Assembly (NCBI GenBank): GCA_903875605.1
Contig: CAIQWT010000049.1
Coordinates: forward strand, 1 to 55,340
DNA: 55,340 bases
Reading direction: 5' to 3'
Origin: an uncultured Geobacteraceae bacterium
Lineage (GTDB): Bacteria; Desulfobacterota; Desulfuromonadia; Geobacterales; Pseudopelobacteraceae
Part shown: piece after piece, positions 15,189 through 22,848 of the stretch
Layout of the letters: every line of letters begins with the position of its first letter
How positions within the stretch are numbered: position 1 is the stretch's first letter
Made by a program: the position numbers and the translations under genes
Notes under the pieces: generated by a model
What the model saw: the letters and a program-made list of their open reading frames with translations, nothing else
Database searches by the model: none
Told to the model about the DNA's origin: nothing

Positions 15189-16232
15189 ATGAGCAGGCAT
15201 GGTCAAATCATTACGACAGAAAACGCTGATATCATGGAGCAGTACGCAGTAATCATAGTAGATGACGAACCGTATATTCTCCAGTCAATGCAGCGGGTTT
15301 TCAGAGCAGAACCATATCCTATGCTTGTTGCAAACACAGGTGCTGAGGCGCTGCAGCTGCTTGCTGAAACGCCTACTGTTGCTGTTATTATTTCCGATCA
15401 ACTCATGCCTGACATGAATGGGACGGATTTCCTTACCCGTTCGAGAGCTGTGGCGCCAGACGCATTCAGAATGTTGCTCACCGGTGAGTCGAATATTGAG
15501 GCGACAATAGCGGCAATGAATAAAGGTGGAGCAACCTACTATATAAGCAAACCCTGGGAGGAAGAGGAACTGCTTCAGATTGTGAGGCATGGAATCATGC
15601 AATATCATCTGCTACTGGAAAACCGCCGACATTCCGAAATCATCAACGAGCAGAACATACAATTGCTGGAGTCACTGAACCGCCTCACAGAACAAAATAC
15701 AGAACTTGAGCGCTTGGCATCAACTGATGTTCTTACCGGGCTAACCAACCGTCGCAGAATGTTCGAATATCTTGAAAAAGAAGTCAGCCGCATCCGAAGA
15801 TACGGCGGAACTATGTCAATTATCATGTTTGACATTGACCACTTTAAGCTCGTCAATGACGCATGGGGGCATTCTGTTGGAGACACGGTTCTGCAGGAAG
15901 TTGCCCGTGAATCTAAATCTGTTCTGCGTAAAGCAGATATTGCGGCGCGGTGTGGTGGGGAGGAGTTTGTCATACTTTTACCGGAGACTGAACTGGCCGG
16001 GGCGGTAAAAATAGCGAACAGGCTACGCCAACAGGTTGCCGATATGGTTGTTCTTCAGGAGCATGCCGCCCCAATATCGGTGACTATCAGTATCGGAGTT
16101 GCCATGATTGGCCCGAATGCGGCCAGTGTTGATTTATTAATCCGCGCGGATAAAGCCATGTACCTGGCGAAAAAAAATGGCCGCAACCGTGTAGAAACAG
16201 CCGATATGATGCTATTCCAGGAAACGGAATGA
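15189..16232 (+). CDS. receiver-GGDEF diguanylate cyclase
   Basis: Predicted cytoplasmic enzyme making cyclic di-GMP from GTP under phosphorylation control. Receiver about 18-140 with D25/D26, D70 (ISDQLMP), T98 and K121; coiled linker 145-178; GGDEF domain 178-340 with the active site G256-G-E-E-F260 and an inhibitory I-site R247-K-A-D250 five residues upstream. ATG 15189 is chosen because GGAG lies 8 bases upstream; ATG 15183 is only 2 bases from it. The gene overlaps the next kinase gene by 4 bases. The receiver and linker closely resemble residues 275-415 of the J-domain fusion at 19439. Confidence 0.92.
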   Translation: MSRHGQIITTENADIMEQYAVIIVDDEPYILQSMQRVFRAEPYPMLVANTGAEALQLLAETPTVAVIISDQLMPDMNGTDFLTRSRAVAPDAFRMLLTGESNIEATIAAMNKGGATYYISKPWEEEELLQIVRHGIMQYHLLLENRRHSEIINEQNIQLLESLNRLTEQNTELERLASTDVLTGLTNRRRMFEYLEKEVSRIRRYGGTMSIIMFDIDHFKLVNDAWGHSVGDTVLQEVARESKSVLRKADIAARCGGEEFVILLPETELAGAVKIANRLRQQVADMVVLQEHAAPISVTISIGVAMIGPNAASVDLLIRADKAMYLAKKNGRNRVETADMMLFQETE

Positions 16233-19200
16233 GCAACTTGTCAACTTCCAAAAAGCTTGCCATAGCAGCTACGCTTGCGGCCATGGGCTTTGCAGGAAAC
16301 TACCTGGCGCTTCCGGTCGCGTACAACGTGGAGTTCATCTTCGGCAGTATTTTCAGCATCATAGCAATCGGACTTCTGGGCCCTTGGTGGGGTGCCATGG
16401 TGTCAATTGCCTCGTCGACGTACACCTGTATCCTCTGGGATCACCCTTATGCCCTGATAATCTTTACCCTGGAGGCTGCCTGGATCGGCTTCGCACTTAA
16501 GCGTGGCAGGTTGAATATTGTGCTGATAGACGCTGTTTTCTGGCTCGGCATCGGCTCACTCCTGGTCACAGTCTTATATGGCGGGGTAATGGGACTGAAT
16601 CAGCAGGGGACCATAATTGTTATTTTGAAACAGTCCCTTAACGGTCTTTTCAACTCACTTGTAGCCAGCATCCTGCTTGATCACACCCACCTCCGCAGGC
16701 TGGTTCAAAAAGGAACTGTTAAAACCACCACATACAAACGTCTAATATTCCACGCAATTTGCACATTCCTAATGCTTCCTGCATTTTCCTTAATGTTGTA
16801 TCACAATCACAAGGACATAGCTGGACTCGAAGAACAGGCTTCGGCAAGAGTTGCCGCTGAAACAACAGAAATCACTGGAGAACTTTCCGAATGGCTTGAA
16901 ATACATTTAAAAGTGTCCAGTGCAATCGCCGAACTGGGGGGTAAATACGGATTAAAGCCATCAGTGCAACTGCAGGAGGAACTTGGAAGACTCAACAACC
17001 TGTTCCCGGATTTTCACAACTTATTCCTGGCCAATGAAAAAGGGACTGCAGTAGCCTTTTATCCGGCGCACAATGAACGGGGTGAATCAACTATCGGACT
17101 AAATTTTGCTGATAGACTTTATTTCGGACTATTGGCTGAAACTGGGCAACCGCTGATTTCTGACGTTTTTATTGGGCACGGAGGAGTATTAGAGCCTACC
17201 TTTTCCATTGCTACCCCAGTGCTTAAAAACGGCAGGATATCGCATTTTGGCATTGGGATGATTAATCTTGGAAATCTGATTACTAAACTTGAAAATCATG
17301 CCCGCAAAAAGGACATGGTGTTCACTCTGTTGGACAGCAAAGATAATGTGATTGTGTCCAATGATCCATACCGAAAATCTCTTAAAAAACTGCCGGCACA
17401 GAAAACCGGAAAGACCATTGCAGTTTCCCCTGGTGTTTTCATGCGGATTCCCGGATCTGATAAAAACACCGGGGTGAATCAGGTATGGAACGGAGCATAT
17501 TATTTTTCCAGCACACCTATTGCCGGGACTAAATGGTTACTACAAACAGAATATTCTGTAGCGCCGATGCAACAGATGCTTTACAAATCGGCGATTAGTG
17601 GGCTAGGAACGGTCGCCTGCCTCTTCCTGCTGATGATCAGCATTGCATCCGCTATCAGTAATTATCTCACCAAACCGCTGATATCACTTGCCAGTATTTC
17701 CGCTGACATCCCTGCTAAAATTGATAACAGCGAAGAACTTGCATGGCCGCAGTCAAGCATTACTGAAGTAGCTATGCTTGTGGGTAATTTCAGGGAGACA
17801 TCTGCGGCACTCGGAAGCAGGATTCTGAGTCTAAACAGCAGCCTTTCTCTTGCTGCGGATTCTGCCGGGATTGGCATTTGGGAATGGTTAGTGCCAGAGG
17901 ACCAACTTATATGGGATACACAGATGTATATTCTTTACGGGGTCGTAACCGGAGCTTTTGAAACGTGGAAAAAGGCAGTTCACCCTGAGGATGCGGAACA
18001 TTACTGGAATGCGGTTGCACAGACGCTTATCGACGACAATGTGTTAGACACCGAGTTTCGGGTCATCTGGCCAACCGGGGAAATTCGCTATATCAAGACT
18101 AATGCGCTCGTGATCCGTGATGACGGCGGAAAACCGCTAAAAATGATTGGCATAAACTGGGATATTACGGATCAAAAACACGCCGAAATGGCGTTGTTTG
18201 CCGCTAAAATGGCGGCTGAAGCAGCCATGCAGTCAAAAAGTGAATCGTTGATCCTGCTTGAGCAGGAGATGGCCGAGCGTTTGAGGGCGGAAGAAGAGCT
18301 TCGACTAAATGCAGCTTTACTCGAAATGGAAATTTCGATTCGTCAGCGAGCCGAAGAAGCATTGCAGATGAAGCAGGGACAGCTTATCGCCTTGAATGCC
18401 TCACTGGAGAGCCGTGTTCAAGACGCCCTGCTTAAAAACCGGGAAAAAGATAACAGACTCTTGCAGCAGGACAAACTGGCTTCAATCGGACAATTGGCTG
18501 CCGGTGTAGCTCATGAGATCAATAATCCCATGGGTTTTATTATGAGCAATCTGATTACGTTAAAGGGCTACGTCGAGAACCTGGGCCAGTTTACTTCACT
18601 GCTCAAGACAATAATAGCCAAAGATTGCACCGAGGAAGAGCAGCAAATGGTGAGTGAAGTGTCCGAAAAAATGGATATCACTTTCATCCTTCAAGATCTC
18701 GGGGCATTAATAGCTGAATCATCCGAAGGTGCCGAACGAGTCAAACGTATAGTTGCCGACCTGAAAGATTTTGCCCGGACTGAGGAAAAGGACTTCAAGC
18801 CGGTGGATCTTAATCACTGTGTCGAAAGCACCTTGAATATGCTGCGTAATGAAATAAAATATGTAGCCGATGTTGAGCTCAAACTGGGAGAACTTCCGCA
18901 GGTTATCTGTTCCTCCAGCCAGATCAACCAAGTCATTGCCAACCTGCTGGTTAATGCGGTCCACGCCATAGATAAGCACGGGACCATTGTCGTTACAACT
19001 CGGCTTGACGGTGAACAGGCCATACTCGAGATAAGCGATACCGGACGTGGTATGACAGAAGAGCTCCGCAAACGAATTTTTGAACCATTCTTTACGACGA
19101 AAGAAGTCGGAAAAGGTACCGGTCTGGGGTTGACCATCAGCTATGATATTATAAAAAAACATGGCGGCAAGATAACAGTAGAAAGCGACCCTGGAAAAGG

Positions 19201-19255
19201 AACGGTTTTCACCGTACGGCTACCTGTCACCGGCCCGAAAAAACCGCAGGTATAG
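16229..19255 (+). CDS. membrane Cache/PAS sensor histidine kinase
   Basis: A 1008-aa kinase. Residues 1-165 form five or six hydrophobic helices. After another helix (about 175-192) comes a periplasmic Cache-like sensor (200-450) and a helix (about 455-475). A PAS domain follows (about 540-650), then a long coiled coil rich in Ala/Glu, then HisKA with phospho-acceptor H762 (GVAHEINNP). HATPase follows with NLLVNAVHAID, DTGRGM and GTGLGLTIS. No receiver is attached. The ATG overlaps the GGDEF stop by 4 bases, so it is probably the cognate kinase of the two receivers upstream and the fusion downstream (inference). The ligand is unknown. Confidence 0.88.
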   Translation: MSNLSTSKKLAIAATLAAMGFAGNYLALPVAYNVEFIFGSIFSIIAIGLLGPWWGAMVSIASSTYTCILWDHPYALIIFTLEAAWIGFALKRGRLNIVLIDAVFWLGIGSLLVTVLYGGVMGLNQQGTIIVILKQSLNGLFNSLVASILLDHTHLRRLVQKGTVKTTTYKRLIFHAICTFLMLPAFSLMLYHNHKDIAGLEEQASARVAAETTEITGELSEWLEIHLKVSSAIAELGGKYGLKPSVQLQEELGRLNNLFPDFHNLFLANEKGTAVAFYPAHNERGESTIGLNFADRLYFGLLAETGQPLISDVFIGHGGVLEPTFSIATPVLKNGRISHFGIGMINLGNLITKLENHARKKDMVFTLLDSKDNVIVSNDPYRKSLKKLPAQKTGKTIAVSPGVFMRIPGSDKNTGVNQVWNGAYYFSSTPIAGTKWLLQTEYSVAPMQQMLYKSAISGLGTVACLFLLMISIASAISNYLTKPLISLASISADIPAKIDNSEELAWPQSSITEVAMLVGNFRETSAALGSRILSLNSSLSLAADSAGIGIWEWLVPEDQLIWDTQMYILYGVVTGAFETWKKAVHPEDAEHYWNAVAQTLIDDNVLDTEFRVIWPTGEIRYIKTNALVIRDDGGKPLKMIGINWDITDQKHAEMALFAAKMAAEAAMQSKSESLILLEQEMAERLRAEEELRLNAALLEMEISIRQRAEEALQMKQGQLIALNASLESRVQDALLKNREKDNRLLQQDKLASIGQLAAGVAHEINNPMGFIMSNLITLKGYVENLGQFTSLLKTIIAKDCTEEEQQMVSEVSEKMDITFILQDLGALIAESSEGAERVKRIVADLKDFARTEEKDFKPVDLNHCVESTLNMLRNEIKYVADVELKLGELPQVICSSSQINQVIANLLVNAVHAIDKHGTIVVTTRLDGEQAILEISDTGRGMTEELRKRIFEPFFTTKEVGKGTGLGLTISYDIIKKHGGKITVESDPGKGTVFTVRLPVTGPKKPQV

Positions 19256-19438
19256 GTTCAATGAGTTTTCAAAATTCGTTTTTTCATAGCTTCACCACTG
19301 TGTTGTCAGCGGCCCGATAAACCAGAGGTCAAAACGATTGTACCAGTGATTTTCATGATTAGCTTACCTGCAAAAAGATCTACACCGCCCCAAAAACATG
19401 TTTAATCCTGTTTCCAGACCGAAAGGAAGTGTGCCGAC

Positions 19439-21391
19439 ATGGCGCAGAAAGATTATTACAAAACACTCGGGGTAGACAAAAAGGCCTCCTACAATGAGAT
19501 CAGGAAGGCGTACCACAAGCTGGCGGTAAAACATCACCCTGACCATAATCCCGACGACAAAACGGCAGACCATGTCTTCAAGGAGATCAATGAAGCCTAC
19601 GAGGTGCTATCCGACTCTGAAAAAAGAAGAGAGTATGATACTTTTGGTTCCAGTCGTTCTAACAGACAGCGCCGTCAGGAGGATATTTTCCGTACCTTCA
19701 ACGCTGGCGGGAATTACGACAGCGGCGGACATGATGTTTTTCGCAGCGGACAGCAAAAGGGAAGCGACCTGGAATTGGAAACCGACGTCAGCTTCCGTGA
19801 CGCCGTGCTCGGAGGCGAGCAAATTGTGGAATTTCGTCGCAACGGCAGGCGTGAAGAGATCAAAGTAATGATACCCGCTGGAGTGGATAACGGCAGCAGA
19901 GTCCGCATAACCGGAAAGGGCGCCAAGGGTATTGGAGGAGGTGATCCTGGCGACCTGATACTGACCTTGCACATTATGACTGACCCGATCTTTACACGTA
20001 ACGGAGCGGATCTATTCGTCGACCGCTCAATTCCGATCACAGCCGCCCGCCTGGGTACGTCTTTGGATGTGCCAACCATGGTGGGGGACACACGCATCAA
20101 GGTGCCGGCCGGCATCCAATCCGGAACTAAGATCAGGCTAAAGGGTTGCGGCGTAAAAACAGCCGATGTAAACACACAAGGTGACCTCTATGTTAGAATC
20201 AACATACGTGAGCCGGAATTCCTGAATACCGTAGACATGAAGGATGATACAGACATCTTGTCGCAGTACTCGGTTATCATGGTCGACGATGAGCAGTATA
20301 TCCTTCGGGCATTGCACAGAATCTTCCGACGTGAACCTTATAAGTTTCTGCGCGCTAATTCAGGTGCCGAAGGGCTACGATTGTTGGCTGTAACAACCGG
20401 TGTTGCAGTTATCGTATCAGACCAGCGCATGCCGTCAATGAACGGCTCCATGTTTCTGACTCTCTCCAAAGTACTGGCTCCCGAATCCATTAGAATGCTT
20501 TTTACCAGCTACTCAGATGTGGAATCTACCGTAGCAGCTATGAACGAGGGGGGCGCCACCCACTACATTAAAAAACCGTGGGACGATTCAGAGCTACTCC
20601 AGATAGTCAGGGATAGTGTCATACAGTACCATCTGCTTATGGAAAACCGCCGGCAGCAGGATATTATCAACCAGCAAAATGAGGAATTATCAAGTTGGAA
20701 TCGCAACCTGAAGGATCGTGTACTTGCCCAGACGACCCTGATCAGAAAGCAGGTGGAAGAACAGCATGCTCAGAACCGCCGGCATCTTATCAACGTTCAG
20801 GGTGTAATTGAAACTTTGACGGTATTGGCCGAGCAAAGAGCCCCAACATCACGCATCCACGCCTTAAATACCGCTACATTATCAATTGCCATGGCGCAAT
20901 CGCTTGGATTACCTGCTAACGATATAGAAACCATCCGGATCGCAGCACTGCTTCACGATATCGGAAAGAATGCCATATCTGACATTTCTCTTGTCACAGG
21001 TGGCGAGAACGACTTGAACGAAGAAGAGTGGGGAAAGTATTTCAAGCACCCTGTGCTTGGCCAGATCGCACTTGATTCAATTAGAGATCTGCAGCAAGTG
21101 GGCATGCTTATTCGTCACCACCATGAACGTTATGACGGCAGCGGATTTCCTGATGGCCTGTCCGGTGCAGCCATTCCTTTGGGAGCCGCAATCATTGCCA
21201 TGGCGAACAGTTGTGATCGGGAAATAAAAATTCAGGTGGGTACTGGCGGAGTTGAACGTGCTTTAGAAAAGGTGACGGCTCTGTCCGGTACAGCATTTGC
21301 GCCACAACTCATTCCGCATCTGTCCAAGCCTGCGCACAAGTTGTACGACCGACAATTTGCAAATAATGATGATCAAGGTGAATCCAATTAG
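19439..21391 (+). CDS. J-domain / DnaJ-C / receiver / HD-GYP-like fusion protein
   Basis: A continuous 650-aa frame joins two unrelated systems. Residues 5-70 are a J domain with H33-P34-D35, which in DnaJ stimulates DnaK. Residues 110-262 are the DnaJ C-terminal substrate-binding domain without the zinc-finger cysteines, as in CbpA. Residues 276-395 are a receiver (D283/D284, phospho-acceptor D328, T356, K379). After a coiled linker (400-450) comes an HD-GYP-like domain: H506-D507, H537, HHHER (560-564), then GSGFP where GYP is usual, and AMANSCD where the usual form is ADxxDA (N590 in place of Asp). ATG 19439 has GGAAG upstream. It may tie protein quality control to phosphorelay or c-di-GMP signalling; hydrolase activity is doubtful. 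Confidence 0.88.
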   Translation: MAQKDYYKTLGVDKKASYNEIRKAYHKLAVKHHPDHNPDDKTADHVFKEINEAYEVLSDSEKRREYDTFGSSRSNRQRRQEDIFRTFNAGGNYDSGGHDVFRSGQQKGSDLELETDVSFRDAVLGGEQIVEFRRNGRREEIKVMIPAGVDNGSRVRITGKGAKGIGGGDPGDLILTLHIMTDPIFTRNGADLFVDRSIPITAARLGTSLDVPTMVGDTRIKVPAGIQSGTKIRLKGCGVKTADVNTQGDLYVRINIREPEFLNTVDMKDDTDILSQYSVIMVDDEQYILRALHRIFRREPYKFLRANSGAEGLRLLAVTTGVAVIVSDQRMPSMNGSMFLTLSKVLAPESIRMLFTSYSDVESTVAAMNEGGATHYIKKPWDDSELLQIVRDSVIQYHLLMENRRQQDIINQQNEELSSWNRNLKDRVLAQTTLIRKQVEEQHAQNRRHLINVQGVIETLTVLAEQRAPTSRIHALNTATLSIAMAQSLGLPANDIETIRIAALLHDIGKNAISDISLVTGGENDLNEEEWGKYFKHPVLGQIALDSIRDLQQVGMLIRHHHERYDGSGFPDGLSGAAIPLGAAIIAMANSCDREIKIQVGTGGVERALEKVTALSGTAFAPQLIPHLSKPAHKLYDRQFANNDDQGESN

Positions 21392-21497
21392 TCATCATAC
21401 ACTTTTAAAAAAAAATAAAACAGACTGTTTTTTTACTTTGGAAGTGATATATTTAGACCATGAAGAGGGAAGTAAATCTGGTTTGGAGGTATTTGTT

Positions 21498-21593
21498 ATG
21501 GAAGATACTCCACCTGAGAATCACCGAAAACAGGAGTCAGTAGCGCTCCGTTTGCCTGAATCAGAGGTAAATTTACAAGGAGGGCGATTATAA
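21498..21593 (+). CDS. 31-aa small protein with strong ribosome binding site
   Basis: ATG 21498 is preceded by GGAGG (21485-21489) at 8 bases spacing, an unusually good site for a random frame. The peptide starts MEDTPPENHRKQES and ends NLQGGRL: hydrophilic, with no signal peptide or membrane helix. The DTPPE segment recurs in the frame that follows. Unknown function; it could be a small regulator or a leader peptide. Confidence 0.4.
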   Translation: MEDTPPENHRKQESVALRLPESEVNLQGGRL

Positions 21594-21597
21594 TCGC
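21584..21597. repeat. 14-bp perfect palindrome GCGATTATAATCGC
   Basis: It spans the stop of the 31-aa frame and lies directly after AAGGAGGG (21577-21584). It could bind a dimeric regulator or form a small hairpin controlling re-initiation of the second frame. Confidence 0.5.
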
Positions 21598-21694
21598 AGA
21601 TACTCCGCCTGAAAGCAGGTCACATAATGTGGCAACATCACTCCGAGGGAAACAAGGATCGGAATTATCGTTGAAAACGGAATATGTTAAGTAA
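21590..21694 (+). CDS. possible second tandem small protein, non-standard start
   Basis: An open frame of about 34 codons follows AAGGAGGG (21577-21584) at 5-8 bases, but the codons at that spacing are ATA (21590) and ATC (21593), not ATG/GTG/TTG. It reads ADTPPESRSHNVATS and ends KTEYVK. The DTPPE start and the underlying DNA (16 of 20 bases) repeat the first frame, suggesting a tandem duplication whose start codon decayed or is non-canonical. Confidence 0.25.
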   Translation: MIADTPPESRSHNVATSLRGKQGSELSLKTEYVK

Positions 21695-21703
21695 ATATAA
21701 AAG

Positions 21704-21732
21704 AAGCCCACCGAGTATTTTGGTGGGCTTTT
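21704..21732. terminator. bidirectional rho-independent terminator
   Basis: Perfect 9-bp stem AAGCCCACC (21704-21712) / GGTGGGCTT (21722-21730). T-runs follow on the plus strand, and on the minus strand CTTCTTTTA follows. It serves the plus-strand fusion/small-frame transcript and the minus-strand HD-GYP gene ending at 21775. Confidence 0.85.
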
Positions 21733-21774
21733 CATATATCTGTTGCCGGCGAACCGATAGTGGACTCGGCTCCG

Positions 21775-22848
21775 TTAGCCTTGGCTTTTCTCAAAAATTC
21801 CGGCAAAATCATCCTGAATTTCTTCAAAGGCTTTCAGTACTTTAGGATCAAAATGCTGCGGTAAGGTGCGGCCATCACCATTCAGCAGAATGTCACAGGC
21901 TTTGGCATGGTCATAAGCCGGTTTGTAGACCCTATTATTGCGGAGCGCGTCATACTGGTCAACCAGCATAACTATACGCCCCTCCAGAGCTGATTCTTCC
22001 CGCTTTAAACCATCCGGATATCCGCTCCCGTCCCAGCGTTCGTGATGAGTTGCAGCAATCACCGCCCCCATCTTTAGCATGCTGTGGGGTGATCCTTTTA
22101 GTATGCGTTCGCCAATAGTTGTGTGCTGTTTGATAATTGCGAATTCTTCTGCCGTCAAGGGACCAGGCTTCAGCAGGATAGAGTCTGGGATACCAATTTT
22201 ACCGACGTCGTGCATCGCACTCGCCACAGATATATTACTCACAAAACTGTCGTCCATGTTCAGATGAATAGCCAGTCGGCGGGCGTACATACCGACCCGC
22301 GAAATATGAAGCCCGGTATCTTCATCACGAAGTTCAGCTGCAGCAGTCAATCGTTCGATAATTTCCCTGCTCATAAGTGTTATCTCGCCCAACGCCGCGT
22401 TTAGCTCTGCCGTTCTGACCTCTACAGTATGTTCCAACTCTGTCTTGTAGTTTTTTTCAATCTGAGTCAAACGCTTAAAGTTTACGCCCTTCTCAACCGT
22501 ATGAACAAGGGCGGGAGGACGGTACGGTTTAATAATGAAATCAAAAGCTCCTTTCTGAATAGCCTTTACCGCAACATCCAGGTCGGCATAAGCAGTCATA
22601 AGAACTACGGGAGTTTCTTTATCAAGAAACCTGATTTTTTCCAACAGCTCAAGACCATCCATTATAGGCATATTTATATCTGTCAACACCAAATCAACCG
22701 GTTCCAGAACAAACTGCCTGACCGCTTCCTGCCCGTTTGAGAATGAGCGCACAAAGAATCCGAATTCCGTCAGCAGCGCAGTCACGCTCTCCAGAACAAA
22801 GCGATCGTCATCTACAACGAATATTTTACCGCCGCTGCTATCTTTCAT
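21775..22848 (-). CDS. receiver-HD-GYP protein, predicted c-di-GMP phosphodiesterase
   Basis: A 357-aa response regulator. Receiver 8-125 with D13/D14, phospho-acceptor D57 (LTDINMP), T and K (IKPY) present; short coiled linker; HD-GYP domain from about 155 with HDVGKIGIPD, HTTIGE, HHERWDGSGYPDGL and VDQYDAL, all standard for active cyclic di-GMP hydrolases. ATG 22848 is preferred (GAGG about 9 bases upstream) over 22863. It overlaps the 3' end of the hybrid kinase by 11 bases, so the kinase is its likely partner. Unlike the J-domain fusion, its GYP and final Asp motifs are intact. Confidence 0.92.
   Translation of the reverse strand: MKDSSGGKIFVVDDDRFVLESVTALLTEFGFFVRSFSNGQEAVRQFVLEPVDLVLTDINMPIMDGLELLEKIRFLDKETPVVLMTAYADLDVAVKAIQKGAFDFIIKPYRPPALVHTVEKGVNFKRLTQIEKNYKTELEHTVEVRTAELNAALGEITLMSREIIERLTAAAELRDEDTGLHISRVGMYARRLAIHLNMDDSFVSNISVASAMHDVGKIGIPDSILLKPGPLTAEEFAIIKQHTTIGERILKGSPHSMLKMGAVIAATHHERWDGSGYPDGLKREESALEGRIVMLVDQYDALRNNRVYKPAYDHAKACDILLNGDGRTLPQHFDPKVLKAFEEIQDDFAGIFEKSQG

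Larger units (their letters stand above)
21392..21774. other. 383-bp region with two tiny reading frames and a terminator
   Basis: Between the fusion gene and the convergent HD-GYP gene there is an A/T-rich start with an A-run and a T-run (about 21407-21435). Two short tandem frames (21498-21593 and about 21590-21694) and a bidirectional terminator (21704-21732) follow. No larger gene is credible here. Confidence 0.6.
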
